48,355 nt of DNA from Pantoea rwandensis (GTDB lineage: Bacteria; Pseudomonadota; Gammaproteobacteria; Enterobacterales; Enterobacteriaceae). Shown here piece after piece: positions 1 through 7,730 of this stretch. The notes under the pieces are model-generated. The model saw nothing but the letters and a program-made list of their open reading frames with translations. It searched no databases and was not told the origin of the DNA. Every line of letters begins with the position of its first letter. Positions within the stretch are counted from its first letter, which is position 1. The stretch spans positions 1 through 48,355 of the forward strand of contig NZ_MLFR01000038.1 in assembly GCF_002095475.1 (NCBI RefSeq), read 5' to 3'. Position numbers and translations under genes: made by a program.

Positions 1-8
1 AACGACCC
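1..8 (-). tRNA. 5' end of a second tRNA, probably tRNA-Lys (cut by window edge)
   Basis: Read on the minus strand, these bases give GGGTCGTT, the same 5' acceptor sequence as the complete tRNA-Lys at 62-137. A downstream tandem tRNA therefore appears to begin here and run off the window. Enteric tRNA-Val genes, which alternate with Lys in the E. coli lysT operon, start GGGTGATT and fit less well. Only eight bases are visible, so identity is an inference. Confidence 0.6.
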
Positions 9-61
9 ATCAAGGTTGTGAAGCTTCTGAAGAAAACATCTAAACATACAGCAGGTTAAGA

Positions 62-137
62 TGGTGGGTCGTGCAGGATTCGAACCTGCGACCAATTGAT
101 TAAAAGTCAACTGCTCTACCAACTGAGCTAACGACCC
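62..137 (-). tRNA. lysT: tRNA-Lys (anticodon UUU)
   Basis: The 76-base minus-strand gene has acceptor arms GGGTCGT and ACGACCC, a D-arm TAGCTCAGTTGGTAGAGC, anticodon loop CTTTTAA with anticodon TTT, the T-loop GGTTCGAATCC, and an encoded 3' CCA. It lies downstream of cpoB as the lysT-valT-lysW cluster does in E. coli. A stringent-type promoter lies 50-80 bases upstream. The exact copy name (lysT or other) cannot be settled from this window. Confidence 0.97.
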
Positions 138-187
138 ATCTTCAGGCTGCCGGACGCTTTGTTAAACTGCCCGGGCAACGGCGGCAT

Positions 188-215
188 ATATTACTGATTT
201 AGCGGGAGGGCGCAA
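188..215 (-). promoter_or_regulatory. Candidate promoter of the tRNA-Lys operon
   Basis: On the minus strand there is a -35 TTGCGC and a -10 TAATAT, separated by 16 bases, followed by a GC-rich stretch (GCCGCCG). A GC-rich discriminator is typical of stringently controlled tRNA promoters. It sits between the end of cpoB and the tRNA. Judged by eye only. Confidence 0.55.
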
Positions 216-302
216 CCCTTATTTTTCACCAAATCACTCAATTGCTTACCTTTCATGCTGCAAGACCAGAAATCATACGAAATCCGGTCTCAACTGCACA
301 AA

Positions 303-1103
303 TTACATCCCAGCCAGACGCTTTTGCGCCAGCTTGGCAGATTCACTATTTGGGAATTGTTTGATCACTTGTTGATAGACCGCTTTAGCTTTCGCCGTAT
401 CGTTCTTCTCTTGCATGATCACGCCAACTTTAAATAGCGCTTCTGGGGCTTTAGGTGATTTTGCGTAGTTTTTTACCACAGTGGCAAAATAATAGGCAGC
501 ATCATCCTTTTTACCCTTGTTGTAATTCAACTGACCCAGCCAATAATTGGCATTTGGCTGATAGGTGGAGTCAGGATACTTCTTCACCCACGCCTGCAAG
601 GCAGTAATAGCCTGATCGAACTGCTTCTTCTCGAGAATCAGCGCGACTGCTGCGTTGTAATCGGTATTGGCATCGCCGGTTTGCGCAGGGGCAGCGGAAC
701 TTCCACTGGCATTGCTGCCGCCTGCATCAGCGTTTCCCGCTGCGCCCGCCGCTGCGGCATCACCGCCAGCGCTCGCCTGTGCGCCCGCATTACCGCTGCT
801 CAACGTATCAATCTGCTGATAGAGCTGCTTCTGGCGCTCGACCACCTGATTAAGTTGATAGCTGTTCTGCTGGATTTGGCCGCGCAGCGAATCGATATCG
901 CTTTGGTTGTCACTCATCTGCTGCTGCAGTTGCTGCAGAAGCTGAGCCTGGGCATTAGAGATACGTTCAAGATTGGTGACACGGTCTTCGACCGAGCCTG
1001 AGCCAACGCTACTGATTGACGCTTGGGCATTAGCGGCCCAAGGAGCCGCTACGCCAACCAGTAACGACAGACTCAACAGATGAAGTCTGAAGTTACTCAT
1101 CAT
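303..1103 (-). CDS. cpoB: Cell division coordinator CpoB (YbgF), periplasmic TPR protein
   Basis: The 266-residue protein matches E. coli CpoB (263 aa) over its length. It couples outer-membrane constriction by Tol-Pal with septal peptidoglycan synthesis by PBP1B during division. A signal peptide ends at about residue 26 (ANA-QAS). An N-terminal trimerising coiled coil follows (about 38-95), then an Ala/Gly/Ser-rich linker (about 103-140) and TPR repeats to the C-terminus, including YWLGQLNYNKGKKDDAAYYF. It begins 9 bases after pal and is the last gene of the ybgC-tol-pal unit. Two adjacent ATG codons (1103 and 1100) are possible starts; the first aligns with the E. coli start. The linker differs most from E. 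coli, as is usual for this family. Confidence 0.97.
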   Translation of the reverse strand: MMSNFRLHLLSLSLLVGVAAPWAANAQASISSVGSGSVEDRVTNLERISNAQAQLLQQLQQQMSDNQSDIDSLRGQIQQNSYQLNQVVERQKQLYQQIDTLSSGNAGAQASAGGDAAAAGAAGNADAGGSNASGSSAAPAQTGDANTDYNAAVALILEKKQFDQAITALQAWVKKYPDSTYQPNANYWLGQLNYNKGKKDDAAYYFATVVKNYAKSPKAPEALFKVGVIMQEKNDTAKAKAVYQQVIKQFPNSESAKLAQKRLAGM

Positions 1104-1112
1104 ATGATGCTC

Positions 1113-1628
1113 TTAGTAAACCAGTACGGCACGACGGTTTTTAGCGTAAGCCGCTTCGTCATGACCCAGTACAGCTGGTTTTTCTTTACCGTAAGATACG
1201 ATAGACATCTGGTCAGCAGACACGCCTTTACCTTGCAGGTACATTTTAACGGCGTTAGCACGACGTTCGCCCAGGGCGATGTTGTACTCTGGAGTACCGC
1301 GCTCATCCGCATGACCTTCGATGGTCACTTTGTAAGACGGGTTGCCACGCAGGAAGTTAGCGTGCTGATCCAGCATCTGAGCATAGTCAGAAGCCACATC
1401 ATATTTGTCCAGACCGAAGTAAACGATGTTGTTCTGCTGCAGCTGCTGCATCTGCAGGCGCGCTTGCTCGTCAGAAGACATGTTACCGTTCTGGCCAGCA
1501 CCGTAAGCGCCGTTGTCTGCGCCCATACCAGTCTGATCGTTGTTGTTGTTTTTGTGCGAGCTACATGCAGCCACCGCGATTACCGGCAGAGCCAGCATCA
1601 AACCCTTCAGCACTTTGTTCAGTTGCAT
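1113..1628 (-). CDS. pal: Peptidoglycan-associated lipoprotein Pal
   Basis: The 171-residue outer-membrane lipoprotein anchors the membrane to peptidoglycan and is the partner of TolB and TolA. The N-terminus is a lipoprotein signal with the lipobox VAAC (Cys22, the lipidated residue). An Asn/Gly-rich linker of about 25 residues leads to an OmpA-like domain. Visible motifs are EGHADERGTPEYN and LGERRANAV, which bind meso-diaminopimelate. The E. coli protein is 173 aa. Codon 70 region reads YFGLDKYDV where E. coli has YFDLDKYDI, a minor change. The gap to tolB is 64 bases and contains a short TCCCC/GGGGA inverted repeat (1666-1684), so pal may also be independently processed or transcribed. 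Confidence 0.98.
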   Translation of the reverse strand: MQLNKVLKGLMLALPVIAVAACSSHKNNNNDQTGMGADNGAYGAGQNGNMSSDEQARLQMQQLQQNNIVYFGLDKYDVASDYAQMLDQHANFLRGNPSYKVTIEGHADERGTPEYNIALGERRANAVKMYLQGKGVSADQMSIVSYGKEKPAVLGHDEAAYAKNRRAVLVY

Positions 1629-1692
1629 TTCTTTATCCTATTATTTTGTTTGCTATACATTGTCATCCCCCGCTGTGCAGGGGACTCATGCA

Positions 1693-2988
1693 TTACAGAT
1701 ACGGCGACCAGGCAGGGAATTTGACCTGTCCATCGGTTGCCGGAAGACGCGCTTTGAAACGCCCATCTGTTGAAACCAACTGCAACACGGAACCCATCCC
1801 CTGAGTAGAGCTATAGATTACCATCGTGCCGTTAGGCGCCAGACTTGGCGTCTCATCCAGGAACGTGTCCGTTATTGTTTGAACGGCTCCCGTTACCAGA
1901 TCTTGTTTGGCGACATGCTGAGCACCACCGGCGCTGCTGATCATCACCATGGTTTTGCCGTCGGAAGACACATCCGCATCCTGGTTCTGCGCACCTTCCC
2001 AGGTAATACGTTGTGGCGCACCGCCGTTAACACCAATCTTATAAATCTGAGGCGCACCTGCCTGATCCGAGGTATAAGCCAGTGTCTGGCTGTCCGGGAA
2101 CCAAGTTGGTTCGGTGCTGTTGTAGCGACCATCGGTCACCTGACGCGTCTGACCTGAAGCCAGATCCATTACATACAGGTTCAGGCTGCCAGTTTTAGAC
2201 AGCGCGAACGCCAGTTTAGAGCCGTCCGGCGAGAAGGCCGGTGCACCGTTGTGACGTGGATAAGAGGCCACCTGACGAATCGCACCGTTTGCCAGCGTCT
2301 GCACCACCAGTGCCGATTTACCGCTCTCAAACGTCACATAGGCCACTTTGCTGCCGTCTGGTGACCAGGCCGGAGACATCAGCGGTTCAGGTGAACGATG
2401 AACGGTGAACTGGTTGTAGCCATCGTAGTCGGACACACGCAGCTCATACGGGAACTGACCGCCGTTGGTCTGCACCACGTAAGCGATACGCGTACGGAAT
2501 GCGCCTTTAATACCGGTTAGCTTCTCAAACACTTCATCACTGGCGGTGTGGCCTGCATAACGCAACCACTGCTTGGTGACTTTGTAAGAGTTTTGCGCCA
2601 ACACGGTACCCGGTGCACCACCGGTATCTACCAGTTGGTAAGCAATCTGATAGCTGCCATCTGGGTTAGGCGTGACCTGGCCCACGACGACCGCATCAAT
2701 ACCCAATGCACTCCAGGCAGCAGGTTGCACTTCCTGCGCGCTGGTTGGCTGCTGTGGCAGACGTGAACGATCCAGCGGGTTAAATTTGCCGCTATTGCGT
2801 AAGTCAGCACTGACAATGCCGCCAATATCTTCAGGTGCCGCGCCTGGGCCAGCCCATTTGAACGGCACCACACCAATTGGACGTGCGGTATTCACGCCCT
2901 GCGTAATTTCAATGCGCACTTCTGCGTGCAGCATCGCCGCCCACAGCAGTACAAAAAAACCTAAGGTTACACGAAGTGCCTGCTTCAT
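1693..2988 (-). CDS. tolB: Tol-Pal system translocation protein TolB
   Basis: The periplasmic protein shuttles between Pal and TolA and helps Pal move to the division site. The chosen start gives 431 residues and begins MKQALRVTLGFFVLLWAAML, a clear signal peptide cleaved near LHA-EVRIEI; E. coli TolB is 430 aa. An upstream in-frame ATG at 3030 would put 14 extra residues before the signal peptide, and a GAGAAAAG ribosome site precedes the chosen start. The N-terminal D1 domain spans about 23-160. A six-bladed beta-propeller follows, with repeated WSPDGSKVAY, FSPDGSKLAF and WFPDSQTLAY motifs. The TolA-binding N-terminal strand EVRIEITQGVN differs slightly from E. coli EVRIVIDSGVD. Confidence 0.97.
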   Translation of the reverse strand: MKQALRVTLGFFVLLWAAMLHAEVRIEITQGVNTARPIGVVPFKWAGPGAAPEDIGGIVSADLRNSGKFNPLDRSRLPQQPTSAQEVQPAAWSALGIDAVVVGQVTPNPDGSYQIAYQLVDTGGAPGTVLAQNSYKVTKQWLRYAGHTASDEVFEKLTGIKGAFRTRIAYVVQTNGGQFPYELRVSDYDGYNQFTVHRSPEPLMSPAWSPDGSKVAYVTFESGKSALVVQTLANGAIRQVASYPRHNGAPAFSPDGSKLAFALSKTGSLNLYVMDLASGQTRQVTDGRYNSTEPTWFPDSQTLAYTSDQAGAPQIYKIGVNGGAPQRITWEGAQNQDADVSSDGKTMVMISSAGGAQHVAKQDLVTGAVQTITDTFLDETPSLAPNGTMVIYSSTQGMGSVLQLVSTDGRFKARLPATDGQVKFPAWSPYL

Positions 2989-3061
2989 CTTTTCTCCCTT
3001 ATCTGAACCTGAGTCCACGATAATTCGCACAGTTCCTGAAAAACACGAGTGTTCATAAATT

Positions 3062-3092
3062 ACGGCAAGCTAACCTTAGTTCAACCTGCCGT
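3062..3092. repeat. Inverted repeat in the tolA-tolB gap
   Basis: ACGGCA at 3062-3067 pairs with TGCCGT at 3087-3092, with a further imperfect AAC/GTT pairing inside. It lies in the 115-base gap between tolA and tolB. There is no U-tract, so it is more likely a processing or stability hairpin than a terminator. Confidence 0.5.
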
Positions 3093-3103
3093 GGGTTACT
3101 GCA

Positions 3104-4393
3104 TTATTCCGGTTTGAAACGCATTGGGGCGTTTTTAAACACTTCATACACTGCTTGCGATGGTGGCTTAGGAATACGAGCCTGCTTCGCGGCGGTAATT
3201 GCAGCCTGGCACAATGCCGGGTCGCCACCTTCTGATGTAACATCTATCAGCAAGCCATCTGGTGCCAGCTTGATACGCAGATTACACTCTTTACCCTTAA
3301 AGGTATCCGCATCATAGAAGCGACTTTGAATCGCGCCAACGACCTGGCCCATATAAGAGTTAATCTCTGCGCCTGATGCACCCGCTTTCTTCTGATTCCC
3401 CTGCCCCGCTGCACCGCCAGAAGCCGTGCCACTTTTCGGTGCATTCTTACCAGACGAGAGTCCACCTAACAGGTCATCAACGTCACTTTCATTCTTCGCA
3501 GCTTCAGAGGCGGCTTTCTTCTTAGCATCGGCAGCCGCTTTCGCTTTCGCCGCAGCGTCTGCTTTCGCCTTCGCAGCAGCATCGGCCTTGGCTTTCGCCT
3601 CGGTCGCAGCTTTCTCTTTTGCCGCTTCAGCCGCTTTTGCTTCTTTCGCTTCTGCCGCCGCTTGCTCTTTAGCTTCTTTCGCTTCCTGAGCCGCTTTCGC
3701 TTTAGCGTCTGCAGCAGCCTGCGCTTTGGCCTCGGCAGCCGCTTGTGCTTTCGCTTCGGCGGCAGCTTTGGCTTGCTCTACCGCTTTCTCTTTCGCCGCT
3801 TCAGCCGCTGCTGCTTTGGCCTGCTCGTCCGCTTTCTTCTTTGCGTCCGCTGCAGCCTGCTTAGCCTCTTCTACCGCTTTAGCTTTGGCATCTGCGGCCG
3901 CTTTAGCTTGGGCATCCGCCTCTGCTTTCGCATCGGATTTAGCTTTCGCCGCAGCAGCTTCCGCCGCTTTCTGCTGGTCCTGCGCCTGCTTGGCGGCGGT
4001 CTCAGCGGCTTTCTGCTGCTCAGCCTGCTGTTTCGCCTGCTCTTTGGCTTCTTGCTGCGCCTGCAGTCGCTCTTTTTCCATCTCTTTTAGACGCTGCTGT
4101 TCAGCGGCTTGCTTCTGCTGTAACTCTTCGGCCTGCTGCTGAGACTGCTTCTGTCGCTGCTGCTCGGCACGTTGGCTGTCACGTTGTTGATTCTGCTGGC
4201 GGTTGTATTGTTCAACCACGGCGCCGGAATCGACCATCACGGCATCAATATCACTGCCGCCACCGCCGCCGCTGGATTCGATCTTTTCGTTAAACGAGCT
4301 CCAAATCAGCAGGGCAATCAGCACGATGTGCAGAATCACCGAAATGATTATCGCGCGTTTTAACTTGTCGTTCTGCTCGGTTACCTTCGACAC
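3104..4393 (-). CDS. tolA: Inner-membrane-anchored energy transducer TolA
   Basis: TolA transmits the proton-motive force harvested by TolQR across the periplasm to TolB-Pal. The protein is 429 residues (E. coli 421). Domain D1 is a single membrane helix at about 13-34 (RAIIISVILHIVLIALLIW) followed by a GGGGG flexible linker. D2 is a very long helix of Ala/Lys/Glu/Gln-rich repeats, about 60-310. D3 is a compact C-terminal domain (about 330-429) with two conserved cysteines (KECNLRI and ALCQAAI) and the ending KNAPMRFKPE. The D2 coding region is a low-complexity GCN-AAR repeat tract that generates long spurious plus-strand reading frames, and its length varies freely between species. It begins 25 bases after tolR. 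Confidence 0.98.
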   Translation of the reverse strand: MSKVTEQNDKLKRAIIISVILHIVLIALLIWSSFNEKIESSGGGGGSDIDAVMVDSGAVVEQYNRQQNQQRDSQRAEQQRQKQSQQQAEELQQKQAAEQQRLKEMEKERLQAQQEAKEQAKQQAEQQKAAETAAKQAQDQQKAAEAAAAKAKSDAKAEADAQAKAAADAKAKAVEEAKQAAADAKKKADEQAKAAAAEAAKEKAVEQAKAAAEAKAQAAAEAKAQAAADAKAKAAQEAKEAKEQAAAEAKEAKAAEAAKEKAATEAKAKADAAAKAKADAAAKAKAAADAKKKAASEAAKNESDVDDLLGGLSSGKNAPKSGTASGGAAGQGNQKKAGASGAEINSYMGQVVGAIQSRFYDADTFKGKECNLRIKLAPDGLLIDVTSEGGDPALCQAAITAAKQARIPKPPSQAVYEVFKNAPMRFKPE

Positions 4394-4418
4394 TCTCGGA
4401 TCCCAAAAACGGTTCGCT

Positions 4419-4847
4419 TTAAATCGGCTGTGTCATCAAACCGACAGATTTCACGCCAGCCTGATGTAACAGGTTCAGCGCCTTGATGATTTCGTCGTAA
4501 GGCACGTCTTTCGCACCACCAATCAGGAACACCGTCTTCGGATTGGCTTCGATGCGACGCTGTGCTTCGCTCACCACCTGTTCCGGCGGCAGTTGCGTCA
4601 TACGATCGTGATCCACCACCAGGCTGTACTGACCGACACCCGCCACCTCAACAATGACGGGGGGGTTATCGTCCGTTGAGACCGTTTTAGAATCGGTCGC
4701 GTCAGGCAGATCCACTTCCACGCTTTGCGTAATAATCGGTGCCGTTGCCATAAAGATGAGCAGCAACACCAACAGCACGTCCAGCAGTGGAACAATGTTG
4801 ATTTCCGACTTAAGGTCGCGGCGCCCGCGACCACGGGTTCTGGCCAT
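4419..4847 (-). CDS. tolR: Tol-Pal proton channel subunit TolR
   Basis: The 142-residue ExbD/TolR-family protein forms the proton channel with TolQ. It has a short cytoplasmic N-terminus (RGRGRRDLKSEINIVPLLDV), one membrane helix at about 20-38 that carries the essential aspartate (LLDVLLVLLLIF, Asp23), and a periplasmic dimerisation domain. The length equals the E. coli protein. It lies 13 bases downstream of tolQ and 25 upstream of tolA. Confidence 0.98.
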   Translation of the reverse strand: MARTRGRGRRDLKSEINIVPLLDVLLVLLLIFMATAPIITQSVEVDLPDATDSKTVSTDDNPPVIVEVAGVGQYSLVVDHDRMTQLPPEQVVSEAQRRIEANPKTVFLIGGAKDVPYDEIIKALNLLHQAGVKSVGLMTQPI

Positions 4848-4860
4848 CGTTAACCTCGAC

Positions 4861-5547
4861 TTACTTCGTGTTGTCGGTGGAGAAAGCCTGACGATGCAGG
4901 ATAGCCGTGAACTCTTCCATAAAGTTGTCGTAGCCCTGCTCCAGCTTATTCACTCGCTGGTTCAGACGGTTGTACGCCATAACGGCAGGAATGGCCGCGA
5001 ACAGACCGATAGCAGTGGCAATCAGCGCTTCGGCGATACCCGGCGCAACCATCTGCAGCGTGGCCTGCTTAACCGCACCCAGTGCGATAAAGGCGTGCAT
5101 GATCCCCCACACTGTACCAAACAGACCAATATACGGACTGATGGAACCGACGGTGCCAAGGAAAGGAATGTGATTTTCCAACGCTTCCAGTTCACGGTTC
5201 AAGGAAATACGCATCGCGCGGCTCGCGCCCTCCACCACCGCTTCAGGTGCGTGGTTATTCGCACGATGTAAACGCGCAAACTCTTTAAAGCCCGAATAGA
5301 AAATCTGCTCAGAGCCGCCCAGTTCATCACGGCGTCCCTGGCTCTCCTGATACAGGCGCGATAATTCGATACCTGACCAGAACTTATCTTCAAACGCTTC
5401 GGCTTCACGGCCCGCCGCATTCAGGATGCGCGTGCGCTGAATAATGATCGCCCAAGAGGCAATAGAAAAGCCGATCAAAATCAACATGATAAGTTTGACC
5501 AGAAGGCTCGCCTTCAGGAACAAATCAAGAACATTCATGTCAGTCAC
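4861..5547 (-). CDS. tolQ: Tol-Pal proton channel subunit TolQ
   Basis: The 228-residue MotA/TolQ/ExbB-family inner-membrane protein pentamerises around TolR to form the stator motor. Three membrane helices are visible at about 16-36 (LIMLILIGFSIASWAIII), 135-160 (GTVGSISPYIGLFGTVWGIMH region) and 170-190 (IAEALIATAIGLFAAIPAVM). The sequence is nearly identical to E. coli TolQ (230 aa). The start ATG overlaps the ybgC stop region by 4 bases, so translation is probably coupled. Confidence 0.98.
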   Translation of the reverse strand: MTDMNVLDLFLKASLLVKLIMLILIGFSIASWAIIIQRTRILNAAGREAEAFEDKFWSGIELSRLYQESQGRRDELGGSEQIFYSGFKEFARLHRANNHAPEAVVEGASRAMRISLNRELEALENHIPFLGTVGSISPYIGLFGTVWGIMHAFIALGAVKQATLQMVAPGIAEALIATAIGLFAAIPAVMAYNRLNQRVNKLEQGYDNFMEEFTAILHRQAFSTDNTK

Positions 5548-5948
5548 TGCTTGAACTCCGCGACAATAGACTTGGGAAGCGCAATCGGCTTCATTAGATG
5601 TGGGTTGATGCAGGCAATCATGACTTCTGCTTCATTCAGCACTTTGCCTTCTGCATTCACGATACGCTGCGAGAACGTCATGGTTGCGCGCGTCATGGCA
5701 GTCACTTCACTCTGGATATCCAGAAGATCGTCAAGACGTGCTGCGGCAACGAAGTCTATCGTCATGCGTCGTACCACAAACGCCACCTGTTCTTCCAACA
5801 GGGCTTGTTGATTGAAATGATGCTGGCGCAACATCTCGGTACGTGCTCGTTCATAGAAAGCAAGATAACTGGCGTGGTAAACCACACCACCGGCGTCAGT
5901 GTCTTCGTAATAGACCCGAACCGGCCAGCGAAACAGCGTTGTACTCAC
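5544..5948 (-). CDS. ybgC: Acyl-CoA thioesterase YbgC (hotdog fold), first gene of the tol-pal operon
   Basis: The thioesterase is of the 4-hydroxybenzoyl-CoA thioesterase type and acts on short-chain and acyl-carrier substrates at the inner membrane. A GTG start at 5948 gives 134 residues, exactly the E. coli length, and aligns VSTTLFRWPV with MNTTLFRWPV; the ATG at 5990 would add 14 unconserved residues. The catalytic motif YYEDTDAGGVVYH carries the conserved Asp18. It leads the tolQRAB-pal-cpoB unit, and a promoter candidate lies 30-60 bases upstream. The role in Tol-Pal function remains unclear in the family. Confidence 0.96.
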   Translation of the reverse strand: MSTTLFRWPVRVYYEDTDAGGVVYHASYLAFYERARTEMLRQHHFNQQALLEEQVAFVVRRMTIDFVAAARLDDLLDIQSEVTAMTRATMTFSQRIVNAEGKVLNEAEVMIACINPHLMKPIALPKSIVAEFKQ

Positions 5949-5979
5949 TCTACATCCCGGTCTCATTTTAAACGTTGCT

Positions 5980-6008
5980 ACTATACGCAAGTGAGATCGG
6001 CTTGGGAA
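5980..6008 (-). promoter_or_regulatory. Candidate promoter of ybgC-tol-pal
   Basis: On the minus strand TTCCCA and TATAGT are separated by 17 bases, 32 bases upstream of the ybgC GTG start. The rest of the 209-base ybgE-ybgC gap contains a GTCCTG-AGG-CAGGAC hairpin directly after ybgE (6143-6157) and a GCTGAC/GTCAGC inverted repeat near 6085-6105. These may end the cyd transcript, although neither has a clean U-tract. Confidence 0.5.
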
Positions 6009-6157
6009 TGGTCCGCCAGAGCCTGGAGAAAATAATTATCACACGTTAACAACTGGAAGGATTTTTGGGATATTTCTTGACCAGGCGCTGACAAAAACTC
6101 ACGTCAGCCCCTGAATTTAGACATAAAAATGCGCGGATTTTGGTCCTGAGGCAGGAC

Positions 6158-6451
6158 TTAATGATAGAACCAGTAAATTCCCAGAATCAAAATGATCATC
6201 GCAGGCAATGGCGCGAAAACTGCTCGCCAGCGTGTTTGCTGTGGACGAAATCCTGTGCCGTGTACCACGCCAGCACACACCGCCCAAATCAACAACAATC
6301 CGTGCCAGATGGCTAACTCGCTGGTGCGGGCAGCAAAGCGCGACGGTTGCCAAATAACACAACCGGCCAGCCACAATGCCAGAATCAGCGAAAGGGCCCG
6401 CAATGGGCCCTTATCCATCAGACCGTAAAGCGTCTGAATCAGCGTGCGCAT
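6158..6451 (-). CDS. ybgE: Cyd operon protein YbgE, small inner-membrane protein
   Basis: The 97-residue protein has the same length as E. coli YbgE and three apparent membrane helices (about 17-36, 47-66 and 75-95, ending MIILILGIYWFYH). It is the distal member of cydABX-ybgE; its ATG overlaps the cydX stop codon by one base (TGATG), which indicates coupled translation. The family accompanies cytochrome bd operons, but its biochemical role is not established. Confidence 0.93.
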   Translation of the reverse strand: MRTLIQTLYGLMDKGPLRALSLILALWLAGCVIWQPSRFAARTSELAIWHGLLLIWAVCAGVVHGTGFRPQQTRWRAVFAPLPAMIILILGIYWFYH

Positions 6452-6564
6452 CAGTGCTGTTTGTCCTTCGCGCCACTCTCTTCTGCTTGCTCAATCGCCA
6501 GCGCCGTGATCACGCCAAACGCACAGGCCAGCAAGGTGCCGAGAATCCAGGCAAAATACCACAT
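6451..6564 (-). CDS. cydX: Cytochrome bd-I small subunit CydX
   Basis: This is a 37-codon gene. It reads MWYFAWILGTLLACAFGVIT followed by ALAIEQAEESGAKDKQH and is close to E. coli CydX (37 aa, MWYFAWILGTLLACSFG...). It encodes a single membrane helix that packs against CydA and is required for stability and heme insertion of the oxidase. It begins 15 bases after cydB and overlaps the ybgE start by one base. The Glu in LAIEQ corresponds to the conserved LALEH position. Confidence 0.96.
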   Translation of the reverse strand: MWYFAWILGTLLACAFGVITALAIEQAEESGAKDKQH

Positions 6565-6579
6565 GCTCAATCTCCTTAA

Positions 6580-7719
6580 TCAGTACAGGGAGTGCGTATT
6601 GCTCTCAATGTGTTCTTTGGTGATACGGCCAAACATCTTGTAGTAACACCAGGTGGTGTACACCAAGATGAGCGGAACGAAGATGGCGGCAGCAAAAGTC
6701 ATGACTTTTAATGTCAGCAGGCTAGATGTGGCATCCCACATGGTCAGGCTGGTTCCTGGCACGGTACTGGATGGCATGATGAACGGGAACATCGCAATAC
6801 CCGCCGTCATAATCACGCAGGCCAGTGTCAGAGAGGAGAAGATAAACGCCCACGCCCCTTTTTCCATGCGAGAGCACAGCACCGTCAACAATGGCAGCAG
6901 CACACCCAGTACCGGGAACAGCCACAAGACAGGCGTCTTCTCAAAGTTGACCAGCCATGCACCGGCTTCGCGTACCACCTCTTTGCCCAGCGGGTTAGAT
7001 GCCGCATGGTGATCGAGGACGCTTTTCACCACATAGCCATCAATACCGTATTTCACCCACACGCCTGCCAGCACGAAGCACACCATCATCACCAGCGCAC
7101 TGATCTGCGCGGTGCCGCGCGAGCGCAGGTGGAGTTCGCCGTTGGTACGCATCTGCAGATAGGTTGCGCCTTGCGTCAGAATCATCGCCACACTGATCAC
7201 CCCCGCCAGCAAGCCAAATGGATTCAGCAACTGGAAGAAATTACCGGTGTAGAACAGACGCAGATACTCATCCGCATGGAAAGGTACGCCCTGTAGCAGA
7301 TTGCCAAACGCCACACCAATCACCAGAGGTGGTACAAAACTGCCGATGAAGATGCCCCAGTCCCAGGTGTTACGCCAGCGCGTATCTTCAATCTTCGAAC
7401 GGTAGTCAAAGCCAACCGGGCGGAAGAACAGTGAGGCCAGCACCAGAATCATCGCCACATAAAAACCGGAAAACGCCGCGGCATAGACCATTGGCCAGGC
7501 AGCGAATAACGCACCACCGGCGGTGATCAGCCAAACCTGGTTGCCATCCCAGTGCGGTGCGATGCTGTTGATCATAATACGACGTTCAGTATCTGTACGG
7601 CCGAGGATGCGAGTCAGCATACCGACCCCCATATCAAAGCCATCCGTCACAGCGAAGCCAATCAGCAGGATGCCAATCAGCAACCACCAGACAAAGCGCA
7701 AAACTTCATAATCAAACAT
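6580..7719 (-). CDS. cydB: Cytochrome d ubiquinol oxidase subunit II CydB
   Basis: The 379-residue integral membrane subunit of quinol:O2 oxidase bd-I has the same length as E. coli CydB. It begins MFDYEVLRFVWWLLIGILLI and contains the conserved FAVTDGFDMGVG motif in the first helix pair, with about eight to nine membrane helices in all. CydB lacks heme in the enteric enzyme but is required for the complex and the proton/oxygen pathway. It starts 11 bases after cydA and is followed 15 bases on by cydX. Confidence 0.98.
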   Translation of the reverse strand: MFDYEVLRFVWWLLIGILLIGFAVTDGFDMGVGMLTRILGRTDTERRIMINSIAPHWDGNQVWLITAGGALFAAWPMVYAAAFSGFYVAMILVLASLFFRPVGFDYRSKIEDTRWRNTWDWGIFIGSFVPPLVIGVAFGNLLQGVPFHADEYLRLFYTGNFFQLLNPFGLLAGVISVAMILTQGATYLQMRTNGELHLRSRGTAQISALVMMVCFVLAGVWVKYGIDGYVVKSVLDHHAASNPLGKEVVREAGAWLVNFEKTPVLWLFPVLGVLLPLLTVLCSRMEKGAWAFIFSSLTLACVIMTAGIAMFPFIMPSSTVPGTSLTMWDATSSLLTLKVMTFAAAIFVPLILVYTTWCYYKMFGRITKEHIESNTHSLY

Positions 7720-7730
7720 GGTTGCTCTCC

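Noticed and set aside
3426..4142. Several overlapping plus-strand frames rich in Ala, Ser and Phe, and a repetitive DNA tract
   Set aside because: They are the reverse of the Ala/Lys/Glu coiled-coil repeats of tolA. The repetition is coding low complexity, not a repeat array or CRISPR.
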